The notes beneath the pieces are model-generated. The model made no database searches. It was not told the origin of the DNA and saw only the letters and a list, made by a program, of their open reading frames with translations. The position numbers were made by a program, and so were the translations under genes. Below, piece by piece: positions 7,739 to 16,028 of a stretch of DNA of 64,000 bases. Every line of letters starts with the position of its first letter. The first letter of the stretch is position 1. This stretch comes from Leucothrix mucor DSM 2157 (lineage in GTDB: Bacteria > Pseudomonadota > Gammaproteobacteria > Thiotrichales > Thiotrichaceae), in contig NZ_ATTE01000001.1 of assembly GCF_000419525.1 (NCBI RefSeq), positions 3,383,501-3,447,500 of the forward strand. Reading direction: 5' to 3'.

Positions 7739-8733
7739 CAGCCACGTACCTCGCGATTGTCGTCAATGCTATCGGTTAGCATGTCAAAGTCACGAACGAT
7801 TGCCTTAATCTGCTGAGACTTGTTTTTCACCAAGGTAATTAAACTCACCTCCCGCTCATCTAACTTTTTGGCGACACGGCAATAAGACTCGATGCATTCC
7901 TTCGAGTGTGTGGTTGCAAACACCTGAACATTGAGTTCCTTTGAGAGCGTTAGAATGATTTCCCAAAGCTGATCTAGAAGCGTGTAGTGGATGCCGTTGT
8001 CTAGTTCATCGATGAAGATATACGTATTTTCAGCTGCAAATAACTCCGTAATAACGGATAGGTAATGCCTCAGGCCATCGCCGAACTCATTCAAAGATCG
8101 GTATTCAAAACCACCATCCCGTGATGGCACTTTGCATTGAACGGCGTCACCAATCACTTTGACGTTTTCAATGGAATCATCGAAGCGCGTGACAAATGCA
8201 TTCACGTCTGATTCACGGTCTTTTTCTTGTACACGTGCATAAGCAAAAATGATGTCTGCCTGACTATCCCGAACATTTGGGATGAAACTAGCGTCATCAA
8301 TGGCCTTCATACTTTTGATGATTGAAGCGATATTTACTTCACCTTCTGTGAAAACTGTTTCTCTGTCATTGATCCGGCAAATATACAACTTTTCAAGCTT
8401 TGGTTTTTGATACTCGAAAGACACATCATTCAAATTCGTTTTACAGTTAATAAGCTCCGAATGTTGTTTAATATGAGCTACAAGATCATCATCGGTTAGC
8501 GCTTGCTCAACACTTTCTGCTCTATTCCGATTTTGATGAAGCAACCAAAAGCTAGCGAATAAATGAGGAACATCCTTTGCAAGTGAAGTGACATACATCG
8601 CCTCCATCAACGCCGTTTTACCAACATTATTCTTACCTGAAATCAGATTAACTCGCTTCAGCCCATCCACAGAGAAGTTTTCAAAGCACTTGTAACGGCC
8701 AATTCTTATATAGTTTGCAAAATGTTCTGGCAT
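7735..8733 (-). CDS. AAA/ABC-type ATPase (OLD-like), defence pair with TOPRIM protein
   Basis: This 332-residue RecF/OLD-type ATPase has Walker A GKNNVGKT at residues 33-40 after RIGRYKCFENFSVDGL. The late Walker B region reads TYIFIDELDNGIHYTLLDQL, with a His switch in VFATTHSKECI. The signature region is NEFGDGLRHYLSVI. It has the ATPase half of OLD nucleases but no TOPRIM domain, which is instead encoded by the next gene with a 4-bp overlap. Such pairs are typical of phage-defence islands, and a Septu-like pair lies 4 kb away. The trigger and mechanism are unknown. Confidence 0.75.
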   Translation of the reverse strand: MPEHFANYIRIGRYKCFENFSVDGLKRVNLISGKNNVGKTALMEAMYVTSLAKDVPHLFASFWLLHQNRNRAESVEQALTDDDLVAHIKQHSELINCKTNLNDVSFEYQKPKLEKLYICRINDRETVFTEGEVNIASIIKSMKAIDDASFIPNVRDSQADIIFAYARVQEKDRESDVNAFVTRFDDSIENVKVIGDAVQCKVPSRDGGFEYRSLNEFGDGLRHYLSVITELFAAENTYIFIDELDNGIHYTLLDQLWEIILTLSKELNVQVFATTHSKECIESYCRVAKKLDEREVSLITLVKNKSQQIKAIVRDFDMLTDSIDDNREVRGW

Positions 8734-8839
8734 GATTGAGTGATCCTAAACGTAAGCCACTGAAATAAGTGTCGTACCGATATTTTAACAGAGCTCGACA
8801 AGGGGTGTAACTAAACTAACTGTGAGCGAGTATGTCGTA

Positions 8840-9739
8840 TTACCGTCCCTCTATCGTAGCCATAACCAGATCTTGCAACTGCTCAAGCATCCAGTTTCCA
8901 GCGGCATCTAAGTGCTGAGTTTGCGACCAGACAACATCAACGCCTTGAAGAATATGCGCTTTTTCAAAGGAAAGTTCCAAGCACACAAGCTCACCTTTCG
9001 ACAGTTTTTCAGCAATCACAACCTGACTCAGCAGTGACCACCCCAAGCCTTTTACCACAAGGTCAACCGTTACGTGAGGGCTTTCCAATAGCCAAACCCT
9101 AGCGCTCTGTTTTCTGCGCTCATAGACCGTCTCGCTTTGGCTACGGCTGTGGGTAATCAGCTGCCGATAGTGTCGTAAATGAGATTCTTTAACCGGTTGA
9201 AGTTTGGTAAGCGGATGCTCTGGGGCGCACACCGCTTGCAAAGTGGAATGCCCAATCCCTTGATAATTGATCCCAGCTGGCGCGATATCTTGAGCAATCA
9301 TCAACCCGATATTCGCTCGACCTTCCCGTACCAACTCAGCAACATCCCCTGCTCCGGGGTCCAAGAGCTCCAAGGTTATATAAGGGTATTTCTGTTCAAA
9401 TTCTTCGAGTATCGACTCTAGTGCGGTATTCCAAGTGCTTTGCTCAATCGCCAAGCACAGGTGTGTTTCTGACAAGCTCGTGAGCGAAGAGGCATGCGCA
9501 ACAAATTCATAGTGGCTCTTGATAACGTTTTTCGCATCGTCAATGAGCGCCCTGCCCGCTGGCGTTAATGTAGGGCTCCGCTGGCTGCGGTCAAAGAGCT
9601 GCAAGTTGGTTTCAAGCTCTAAATTAATCACCGCATTACTGATTGTCGATTGCACTTTTCCAAGGTGTCTCGCGGCGGCAGAGAAAGACCCTTTTTCCGC
9701 CGCAGCAATAAACGCTTCAAGTTGGTCCAGGCTGATCAT
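8840..9739 (-). CDS. LysR-family regulator, probable AceR-type regulator of PACE pump
   Basis: This 299-residue protein has an N-terminal winged HTH (MISLDQLEAFIAAAEKGSFS, then AAARHLGKVQSTISNAVINL) and a substrate-binding domain from about residue 90. It is divergently transcribed from the PACE efflux gene. In Acinetobacter the LysR protein AceR activates the PACE gene aceI, so by context this is the likely local regulator. A candidate LysR box lies in the shared intergenic region. Which inducer it senses is unknown. Confidence 0.88.
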   Translation of the reverse strand: MISLDQLEAFIAAAEKGSFSAAARHLGKVQSTISNAVINLELETNLQLFDRSQRSPTLTPAGRALIDDAKNVIKSHYEFVAHASSLTSLSETHLCLAIEQSTWNTALESILEEFEQKYPYITLELLDPGAGDVAELVREGRANIGLMIAQDIAPAGINYQGIGHSTLQAVCAPEHPLTKLQPVKESHLRHYRQLITHSRSQSETVYERRKQSARVWLLESPHVTVDLVVKGLGWSLLSQVVIAEKLSKGELVCLELSFEKAHILQGVDVVWSQTQHLDAAGNWMLEQLQDLVMATIEGR

Positions 9740-9762
9740 GCGAATAGTCTCTGAGATAAAGT

Positions 9763-9777
9763 ATCGATAATGTCGAT
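9763..9777. promoter_or_regulatory. Candidate LysR box between regulator and PACE gene
   Basis: The dyad ATCGA-N5-TCGAT lies 24 bp before the LysR start and 77 bp before the PACE start. It fits the short interrupted palindromes (T-N11-A) bound by LysR proteins. The link to the neighbouring regulator is positional. Confidence 0.45.
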
Positions 9778-9853
9778 GATATCTAATTTTAATATATTCA
9801 CAACATCGTTAATGCTCTGCGTTCGTTTGTTACTTTTTACTCTGGAAATCAAA

Positions 9854-10318
9854 ATGAGCAATAAGATTGTTATTCGTAGCGGTTGGGATCGTCTTCGTTA
9901 CGCCGTCATGTTTGAACTGGTACTGGTCGCAACCTTTGGCGTTGCACTGTCGTATCTTTTTGAGCGGGCTGCAACGGATACTGTCGCATTGGCTGCAGTT
10001 TTGAGTACTAAGGCACTGATCATCAACCTGATATACAACAACATTTACGACCGTGTCGATGCCCGTCACGGACGAATTCCTACGGAACGAACACTGCTTG
10101 GTCGCGCTATCCATGCTATCGGGTTTGAGACTATTCTGCTGCTCACCTCTCTGCCAATCATGATGTGGTGGTTGGGGATGTCATTGTGGGAAACCGTGCT
10201 ACTGGATCTTGGAATGATGAGTTTCGTCGTAGTGTATACCTTCTTTTTTACACTCTTGTATGACAAATGTTTTCCGATACTACAGCCAAGCGCTTCAGTT
10301 CAAACGAATATTGGATGA
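9854..10318 (+). CDS. PACE-family multidrug efflux transporter (two BTP domains)
   Basis: This 154-residue protein has four hydrophobic helices arranged as two tandem bacterial transmembrane pair (BTP) units. Unit one runs from DRLRYAVMFELVLV to IYNNIYDRV; unit two from GRAIHAIGFETILLL to FFTLLYDKCF. This internal duplication and the RxxHAxGFE motif are diagnostic of PACE transporters such as AceI, which export chlorhexidine, biguanides and probably polyamines with proton exchange. I chose the ATG at 9854 because a GGAAA site precedes it. An upstream extension to 9770 would be non-conserved and run into the operator. Confidence 0.9.
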   Translation: MSNKIVIRSGWDRLRYAVMFELVLVATFGVALSYLFERAATDTVALAAVLSTKALIINLIYNNIYDRVDARHGRIPTERTLLGRAIHAIGFETILLLTSLPIMMWWLGMSLWETVLLDLGMMSFVVVYTFFFTLLYDKCFPILQPSASVQTNIG

Positions 10319-10345
10319 TCTTAAAAACAATAGGGAAGATTAATA

Positions 10346-11116
10346 ATGCCGTTAAAAATTGCAGAAAACTGGTACGAACGCCGCAAGGTTGATGAGGACA
10401 TCACGCTACTGTGGGAACCCCATGTGGTGCCACTCCTTCGCTGCAACATCTGGCATATTCGTGGCCGTGATCGTGACTTACTGGTCGATTCAGGGCTGGG
10501 GATATGTAGCTTACGCGAGGCAGTGACCGACTTGTTTGGGCACCAAACGATCGCACTAGCGACGCATTCGCACAACGACCACACCGGCTGCTTTCATGAA
10601 TTCGAACATCGCGCGGCGCACCCCGCTGAGAAAGCCGAGTTCACTTCGGAAGCGCTAAGCTCCTTGCGTGTTGATAGTATTCCTGACGATGAATTGCGTT
10701 ACCTTGATCGGGTCGGTTATGGCTTGACCAGTGAGTATTTGATCACTGCGCTGCCCAGCGAAAATTTCCCAGTCGATAGCTGGCAACAGACGGCTGCCCA
10801 GCCCACATGGCTAATCGACGAAGGCGATGTGATTGATCTTGGTAATCGTCAGTTCGAGGTATTGCACCTTCCGGGGCATTCTCCCGGCGGAGTAGGCCTA
10901 TGGGAAGCCAGCACCGGCACCTTGTTTTCTGGTGATACGATCTACGATGGTCCTTTGTTAGATGAACTCCCCGAAAGTGATGTCGAGCGTTATATTAAAA
11001 GCATGGAACGGCTGATGAATTTGCCAGTGAAGGTGGTTCATGCTGGACATGATCCTAGCTTTGACCGCAAACGCTTGCGTGAATTGGCACTGCAATACAT
11101 CAACTCACGGAGTTAA
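10346..11116 (+). CDS. Metallo-beta-lactamase-fold hydrolase
   Basis: This 256-residue protein has the zinc-binding THSHNDHTG motif (HxHxDH) near residue 73. A further ligand His lies in LPGHSPGGVGLW and an Asp in LFSGDTIYDG, with a terminal VHAGHDPSF motif. The spacing fits glyoxalase-II-like MBL hydrolases, with two metals expected. The substrate is unknown. It follows the PACE gene by 27 bp with an AGGGAAG ribosome-binding site, so it may be co-transcribed. Confidence 0.87.
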   Translation: MPLKIAENWYERRKVDEDITLLWEPHVVPLLRCNIWHIRGRDRDLLVDSGLGICSLREAVTDLFGHQTIALATHSHNDHTGCFHEFEHRAAHPAEKAEFTSEALSSLRVDSIPDDELRYLDRVGYGLTSEYLITALPSENFPVDSWQQTAAQPTWLIDEGDVIDLGNRQFEVLHLPGHSPGGVGLWEASTGTLFSGDTIYDGPLLDELPESDVERYIKSMERLMNLPVKVVHAGHDPSFDRKRLRELALQYINSRS

Positions 11117-11458
11117 TGTGGCGCAGAAGACTTTCCTCGATGACGACGACGCGCAGCTTGATCAACAAGATGATATTGAGCTGTGTTCCGCACAAGTGAG
11201 CCGTGCGTTACGCGGTGTGCAATCCGTTCGATAGCCATCTGACTCCTTTATTTTGGCTCACGTCGTTTATAGCCTCGACCATAATAATCAGACCATCTAA
11301 ACATGCATTATATAGTTTTCATTGAAAATGTTTATCCGATTAGCCCGTTTATCTAACACTCATTGAAGCCTATGATTCACTCCATCAAGTCGCCAGGCTG
11401 ACCTAAGCACTAGCGGAACACACCCCTCACGGGGAACACATTTTGTTGGAGAGTACAC
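11117..11458 (+). other. Intergenic stretch with a short acidic open frame
   Basis: No convincing gene lies here. From 11118 a GTG-started frame of 38 codons runs to 11234 (TFLDDDDAQLDQQDD, then RALRGVQSVR). It could be the broken end of a lost gene or chance. The remainder is AT-rich and presumably holds the promoter of the oxidoreductase gene. No clear operator was seen. Confidence 0.3.
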
Positions 11459-12484
11459 ATGAAAGCCATTGGATATACACAGTCATTACCGGTTACAAAC
11501 GTTGAATCATTAATTGATTTCGAAATGCCACAACCAACGGCAACAGGCCGCGATTTGCTGGTTAAAGTGAAAGCGATTGCCGTAAACCCAGCGGATTGGA
11601 AAGTACGTTTATACATGCCACCGGCTGAGGGCGAGACCAAAGTCATTGGTTGGGATGCGGTCGGTGAAGTGATTGCCACTGGCGATGAAGTGACTAACTT
11701 CAAAGCAGGCGATATCGTGTATTACGCTGGCGACATCACTCGCCCTGGTAGCAACGCAGAATTCCAGTTAGTGGATGAGCGCATTGTCGGTAACAAGCCA
11801 AAGAGCTTGAGCGATGCAGAAGCCGCAGCGCTTCCTTTGACTGCAATTACTGCCTATGAAATTTTGTTTGAACACCTACAAATTGCCAAGCAAAGCCCGG
11901 ATACAAAGACAAAATCAGACGAAGTGATTCTGGTAACCGGTGCAGCTGGCGGCGTTGGCTCTATCTTGGTTCAACTGGCTAAAGCGATCACTGGCGCAAC
12001 CGTTATCGGGACGGCTTCACGTGAAAGCTCAGCAGAATGGGTCAAGAACTTAGGCGCAGACTACATCGTTGATCACACCAAGCCACTGACTGCTCAAATT
12101 GAAGCACTCGGCATTGGCGCAGTGACTCACGTTGCTAGTTTGAACAGCACCGATAGCTACTTCGAAAGCTACACCGAAGTACTGGCACCATTCGGTAAGA
12201 TTGCGATGATCGATGACCCTGAGAGCTTGGATATTACTAAGCTAAAAATGAAGAGCTTATCGCTGCATTGGGAATTCATGTTTGCACGCTCTATGTTTAA
12301 CGCAGCCGATATGATCGAACAAAGCCGCTTGTTGAACCACGTTGCAGACTTGATTGATCAAGGTCACATCAAGACGACTCTGGGCCAGCACATGGGCACA
12401 ATCAACGCTGAAAACCTGCGCGCTGCACATGCTTCACTGGAAGAAGGCCGCGCCATTGGCAAGATCGTATTAGAAGGCTTCTAA
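11459..12484 (+). CDS. Zinc-binding-alcohol-dehydrogenase-family oxidoreductase (quinone-reductase-like)
   Basis: This 341-residue medium-chain dehydrogenase/reductase has a GroES-like N-terminal domain (VKAIAVNPADWKVR; GWDAVGEVIATGDEV) and a Rossmann domain with VTGAAGGVGSILVQLAK near residue 160. It belongs to the TIGR02817-type branch. Those proteins reduce quinones or alpha,beta-unsaturated carbonyls with NADPH and generally lack the catalytic zinc ligands despite the name. GGAGAG lies just upstream of the ATG, and a strong terminator follows. It is likely monocistronic. Confidence 0.88.
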   Translation: MKAIGYTQSLPVTNVESLIDFEMPQPTATGRDLLVKVKAIAVNPADWKVRLYMPPAEGETKVIGWDAVGEVIATGDEVTNFKAGDIVYYAGDITRPGSNAEFQLVDERIVGNKPKSLSDAEAAALPLTAITAYEILFEHLQIAKQSPDTKTKSDEVILVTGAAGGVGSILVQLAKAITGATVIGTASRESSAEWVKNLGADYIVDHTKPLTAQIEALGIGAVTHVASLNSTDSYFESYTEVLAPFGKIAMIDDPESLDITKLKMKSLSLHWEFMFARSMFNAADMIEQSRLLNHVADLIDQGHIKTTLGQHMGTINAENLRAAHASLEEGRAIGKIVLEGF

Positions 12485-12528
12485 GCTGAACTAAAGATTT
12501 AAAGTTTCTCGTACTAAGGTACGACTTT

Positions 12529-12560
12529 GGGCTAATCACTTTGTGGTTGGCCCTTTTTTT
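12529..12560 (+). terminator. Rho-independent terminator of the oxidoreductase gene
   Basis: An 11-bp stem (GGGCTAATCAC with GTGGTTGGCCC, two G-T pairs) with a TTT loop is followed by seven T residues, 45 bp past the stop codon. Confidence 0.9.
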
Positions 12561-12580
12561 GACCGTGTTTTATACAAAGT

Positions 12581-12617
12581 CCGTGCAAATTTGAAGTACA
12601 ACTTCAAATTTGCACGG
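12581..12617. repeat. Perfect 17-bp inverted repeat
   Basis: CCGTGCAAATTTGAAGT (12581-12597), a 3-nt loop ACA, and its exact complement (12601-12617) form a flawless hairpin. It has no T-tract on either side, so it is not a standard terminator. It sits between the oxidoreductase terminator and the convergent gene's terminator. With these two, it is the only structure in the gap 12485-12808. Confidence 0.85.
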
Positions 12618-12752
12618 TTCTGCCTGTGGTTCAAATGGACGTGTTAATAATTTGAAAGCAAGCTTGCTACTTGAAACTGGGATGTGGAAGATTGATCTGG
12701 TTGCATCGGCTGCTGGCGAAGCGCCTTGCTAGAAAATGTCCAGACTGAATTA

Positions 12753-12785
12753 AAAAAGCCTACTCCGGTCGATCAGAGTAGGCTT
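12753..12785 (-). terminator. Terminator of the HCCA-isomerase-like gene
   Basis: AAGCCTACTC (12756-12765) pairs with GAGTAGGCTT (12776-12785) around a 10-nt loop. On the minus strand the stem is followed by a run of six T. It lies 23 bp past the stop of the gene at 12809-13384. Confidence 0.88.
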
Positions 12786-12808
12786 GAATAAGTAGTTAGG
12801 CTTATCGC

Positions 12809-13384
12809 TTAGCGCAATGCATCAACCACAAAATCCAGTCGATCCTGCCCGAAGAACATTTGATCGCCCACATAGCAGGTCGGCACACCAATTCCGTTGC
12901 GCTCAATCAACTCATCCGTATTGGCTTCGACGATCTCGCGGCACTCATCCGCGCCCATCACTTCAGTCAACCCATACTTTGCAATTTGCGCCTCAATAAA
13001 TTCAGGGTCAGCAAGGTTGGCTTCATCCGCCCACAGCGCGCTACTTAAGGCTGCTGCGGCTTCTAAGCCTAAGCCTTTTTGCTGCTCAGCGCTCAGTACG
13101 ATGGCGTCTGCTTTGGATTCGTCACAAGGGAAAAAAGCGGGCTTCAGATTAATCGGCAGCGCGAGTCGTTTGCTCCAACGCGCCAACTCATCTAAGCGAT
13201 ATTGCTGCATCGCAGGCGTGCGCTGGCCGACCGGTAAGATACCGATTTCTGAAAACAGGCGCATAATATTGATGGGTTTGAGGTGTAAATTGAGGTCCAA
13301 GTCAGCCTGTAGTTTAAGCAGCTGAATTGAGGCGTAACGTGACCAGGGGGAGTTTAAACAAAAGTAGTAATCTACATTTTTCAT
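12809..13384 (-). CDS. 2-hydroxychromene-2-carboxylate isomerase-like protein (DsbA fold)
   Basis: This 191-residue DsbA-fold protein lacks the CxxC redox motif. It has the kappa-class GST/HCCA isomerase features: an N-terminal YYFCLNSPWSR, with Ser in the position that activates glutathione, and the C-terminal NGIGVPTCYVGDQMFFGQDRL (split here at its conserved cis-Pro). HCCA isomerase acts in naphthalene catabolism, but many homologues outside that pathway have unknown substrates. No aromatic degradation genes lie nearby, so a general glutathione-dependent isomerase is the safer call. Confidence 0.83.
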   Translation of the reverse strand: MKNVDYYFCLNSPWSRYASIQLLKLQADLDLNLHLKPINIMRLFSEIGILPVGQRTPAMQQYRLDELARWSKRLALPINLKPAFFPCDESKADAIVLSAEQQKGLGLEAAAALSSALWADEANLADPEFIEAQIAKYGLTEVMGADECREIVEANTDELIERNGIGVPTCYVGDQMFFGQDRLDFVVDALR

Positions 13385-13433
13385 GCTTCAGTCTCATTGC
13401 CGGATAGATAAGTTGCTTATCTGACCTGAAACG

Positions 13434-13465
13434 TTAGCGGGATGCAATCATTTACACCCCGCTAA
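13434..13465 (-). terminator. Weak hairpin after the small gene at 13475
   Basis: TTAGCGGG (13434-13441) and CCCGCTAA (13458-13465) pair across a 16-nt loop, 10 bp after the stop of the 50-residue gene. There is no T-tract, so it may only be a transcript-end stabiliser. Confidence 0.4.
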
Positions 13466-13474
13466 TGCGGAGAC

Positions 13475-13627
13475 TCATGAATTTTTCTTGCCTGAGAACA
13501 GGCTCTTCATTGACTTAAGCACTTCCGTACCACGAATATCTCTGGCACGATTCTCGTAGTAGCGATAATCAATAGAACCACTACCAGTGCGGTTAATGCT
13601 AACGTCTGTACTATTTAACTTAGTCAT
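13475..13627 (-). CDS. Small conserved-looking protein, 50 residues, unknown function
   Basis: A short gene on the minus strand begins ATG at 13627 with GAGG 8-12 bp upstream, and encodes 50 residues. It begins MTKLNSTDVSINRTGSGSID, continues YRYYENRARDIRG and ends in a lysine-rich tail (SLFSGKKNS). It has no signal peptide or membrane segment, and the middle is charged and probably helical. It lies divergent to the LysR gene at 13728. The good ribosome-binding site, codon usage like its neighbours and a following hairpin support a real gene. I recognise no named family. Confidence 0.6.
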   Translation of the reverse strand: MTKLNSTDVSINRTGSGSIDYRYYENRARDIRGTEVLKSMKSLFSGKKNS

Positions 13628-13727
13628 TTTGTAACCTCTGTTTGGGTGTATGGGTGAATCATAGGCCCCTGAAAAAAATCATTCAAAGGACTTAATCTCT
13701 TTGCTCACATGAGATATCCTCATCTGT

Positions 13728-14615
13728 ATGCAATCACGCCTACCACTCAATAATCTCAGTACCTTTGCCTCGGCTGCGGAATACTTAAGCTTTCAGGAGG
13801 CAGCGGAGTCGCTGTATGTGACACCGTCAGCCGTTAGCCACCAGATTCGTAACCTTGAAAAAGTACTGGGATACAAGCTGTTTGACCGGCTTGATAAGGG
13901 CGTTCGGCTAACGGCCAAAGGTGAGCTGCTATTTGCAGATATTAAAACGCCGATCAAGCAACTGCATGAAGCCAGCCGCAAAGCTTTACGGGGTTTGGAG
14001 GACAACACTTTATCCCTATCCGTCGCGCCGATCTTTGGCACAGGCTGGCTGTTGCCGCGCTTAAAAGACTTCTACTCAACGCATCCTGAGATTAATTTAT
14101 CGGTGATTGTGACGACTGAGATGATGGATTTTCAAACCGATGCGCTGGATGCCTCAATCCGAATCGGCAATGGCAACTGGGCCGATCTCGACATACTGAG
14201 GTTGCTTGATCTGGAGATCGCACCGGTCTGCCACCCTAGCCTTATCGAGAGAAATGGCGGCTTACTGCGCCCTGAGCAATTGGTGGATTACACGCTGGTT
14301 CAAAATGCCTCGATGCCAGGCTTATGGACGGAGTGGTTTGAGTCGGCGGGTATTCAAGATTCATCCAACAATAGCGTGAAATTGCAGGTACAAAACTCGG
14401 CGCAAATGATTGAGGTGATCCAGTCAGGCGATAGCATTGGCCTGACGGATAAAAAGTTTATCCAGCAAGATATTGAATCCGGCCGCCTGAGCATTGCCAG
14501 CGACAATGTGTTGGTGGGGGGAAATGGCTATTATCTGGTCGCGCCACACTCAGCGAAGGGCTTGCCCTCGCTGCAACGCTTCAGGGATTGGCTTTGCCAG
14601 CAGATTGCGCTTTAG
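13728..14615 (+). CDS. LysR-family regulator, GcvA-like
   Basis: This 295-residue protein has an N-terminal HTH (LSFQEAAESLYVTPSAVSHQ) and a substrate-binding domain. The start MQSRLPLNNLSTFASAAEYL and the VGGNGYYLVAPHS region place it near GcvA/AmpR-type LysR proteins. Its divergent neighbour is the 50-residue small gene, the most likely local target. The 3' end overlaps the convergent MarR gene by 35 bp. Confidence 0.88.
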   Translation: MQSRLPLNNLSTFASAAEYLSFQEAAESLYVTPSAVSHQIRNLEKVLGYKLFDRLDKGVRLTAKGELLFADIKTPIKQLHEASRKALRGLEDNTLSLSVAPIFGTGWLLPRLKDFYSTHPEINLSVIVTTEMMDFQTDALDASIRIGNGNWADLDILRLLDLEIAPVCHPSLIERNGGLLRPEQLVDYTLVQNASMPGLWTEWFESAGIQDSSNNSVKLQVQNSAQMIEVIQSGDSIGLTDKKFIQQDIESGRLSIASDNVLVGGNGYYLVAPHSAKGLPSLQRFRDWLCQQIAL

Positions 14616-15144
14616 GCTCTGGCGACTCGGGAGAAAAAGTCTCGGTAACATGCTGCAAAAAGCGCGACACCGTATCCAACTCCTGCTCACTAAAGCCGAC
14701 ACTCACAGTCTCATTCACGCCTGCCAACAAGCCACAACCCTCCGCTAATACGCGACGGCCCTGCTCGCTAATTTCCATGCGCACGCCTCGCGAATCATTA
14801 CTGCAGGCCGACTTGGTAATAAGGCCATTGGTTTCCATGCGTCTGGCAAGACCGGTAACCGCCGACTTATCCAGCATGAGTGAGTTGGCCATGTCTTTCA
14901 TCAGGCAACCATTTTGCTCCTGCAATACATTCAGTGCGGAGAGTTGCACCACCGAAACGCCCAGCTTCGCCTGACTTTGGGCATCTAAGGCCTTCATCAT
15001 GCAGTGGCGAGCGGTATTGAGTTGGTGCATCAATGGATTTTTGGGTTTCATAGTCTGAGCCATAATTTGCTTATGATTGACGGGCCAACCATCGCTTTGA
15101 AAAAATGAATCTTCGCACAAAAGCACGCGATCACGAGAGGTCAT
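14581..15144 (-). CDS. MarR-family transcriptional regulator
   Basis: This protein of up to 187 residues has a winged-helix core: VVQLSALNVLQEQNGCLMKD, then LMLDKSAVTGLARRMETNGL and the wing ACSNDSRGVRMEISEQGRR, as in MarR. The ATG at 15144 has a GGAG site 12 bp upstream. An internal ATG at 15051 would give the more usual MarR length of about 156 residues, so the start is uncertain. No adjacent efflux or catabolic gene shares a divergent promoter, so the target is unclear. Confidence 0.83.
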   Translation of the reverse strand: MTSRDRVLLCEDSFFQSDGWPVNHKQIMAQTMKPKNPLMHQLNTARHCMMKALDAQSQAKLGVSVVQLSALNVLQEQNGCLMKDMANSLMLDKSAVTGLARRMETNGLITKSACSNDSRGVRMEISEQGRRVLAEGCGLLAGVNETVSVGFSEQELDTVSRFLQHVTETFSPESPEPKAQSAGKANP

Positions 15145-15300
15145 CTAATGATCTCCACTAAAAATCCTAATTTCTAATGGCCACTATTAGTGTCTGTCGC
15201 AGCAACGGGAGCTAACTATTTGATTGTACACAGCAGATGCCGCAGCCTATACCACGCTATCGGTCATTTCTGGTACGGGGATTCCATCAAAACGTTACGA

Positions 15301-15882
15301 TCACCTCAACAGGCGCAGTGCCTGATCCGCGATTGTACGAAGTGACGCTTCATCAAACGCACCACGACCCAACACACGCATGGCAACAACCATAGCCGAT
15401 AAACCTTTGGCAGTCGCTTGGGGGTTGAGGTGCTCAGGGAGTTGTTTACGTACTTGAGCCAGCTCAATACTGCGCTGAAAAAAGGCATCAAGCTCGCCCA
15501 TTCCCTCGCGGATAACCTGATTCACTTCAGCGCCATGCACCTCAAGCTCAGAGGCGGTATTAATCAGGAAGCAGCCTTTTTTGCGAGGATCGCTAATGGC
15601 TTCACGAATGATATTATCGAAGAATGTGGTGATCGCACGCTTGGGGTCATCCATCACTTCTAACTGGGCTAGCATGGCGCGACGACTGTCCCGATCATAC
15701 TTTTGCAGCGATCGAATAAAGAGTTGCTCTTTACCACCAAAGGCATTGTAGAGACTGCCGCGCGTGATGCCCATTTCTTCAATCAAATCAGCCATCGACG
15801 CCGAAGCATAGCCTTTTTCCCAAAACACCAGCATCGCTTTGGCAAGCGCGTCGTCTTCGTTAAAGGATTTTTCCCAAGGCAT
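15301..15882 (-). CDS. TetR-family transcriptional regulator
   Basis: This 193-residue protein has a TetR HTH (AMLVFWEKGYASASMADLIE, then EMGITRGSLYNAFGGKEQLF) and a helical ligand domain whose stretch DPRKKGCFLINTASEL is typical of the AcrR/NemR-like subgroup. The C-terminal end overlaps no gene. The neighbours are MarR and threonine aldolase genes in the same orientation but well separated. The ligand is unknown. Confidence 0.9.
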   Translation of the reverse strand: MPWEKSFNEDDALAKAMLVFWEKGYASASMADLIEEMGITRGSLYNAFGGKEQLFIRSLQKYDRDSRRAMLAQLEVMDDPKRAITTFFDNIIREAISDPRKKGCFLINTASELEVHGAEVNQVIREGMGELDAFFQRSIELAQVRKQLPEHLNPQATAKGLSAMVVAMRVLGRGAFDEASLRTIADQALRLLR

Positions 15883-16028
15883 GATGGACTCGTTAGCAAG
15901 TGTGAACTGGTAATGAGATTAGCACACTCCGAAGCGATTGATGCAAAAGGCCTGCTGGCAGTGCAGGCATAGCGCCACGCCCGACATTCAGCGCGGCGCT
16001 ATCAATACTTCTCGGCTACGGTTAGCGC

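Noticed and set aside
11117-11234. Real gene encoding an acidic 38-residue peptide
   Set aside because: It starts at a GTG with no ribosome-binding site and has no recognisable homology; listed only as a stretch description.
12581-12617. Terminator
   Set aside because: The stem is perfect but lacks a T-tract on both sides, and a proper terminator already lies 21 bp upstream.
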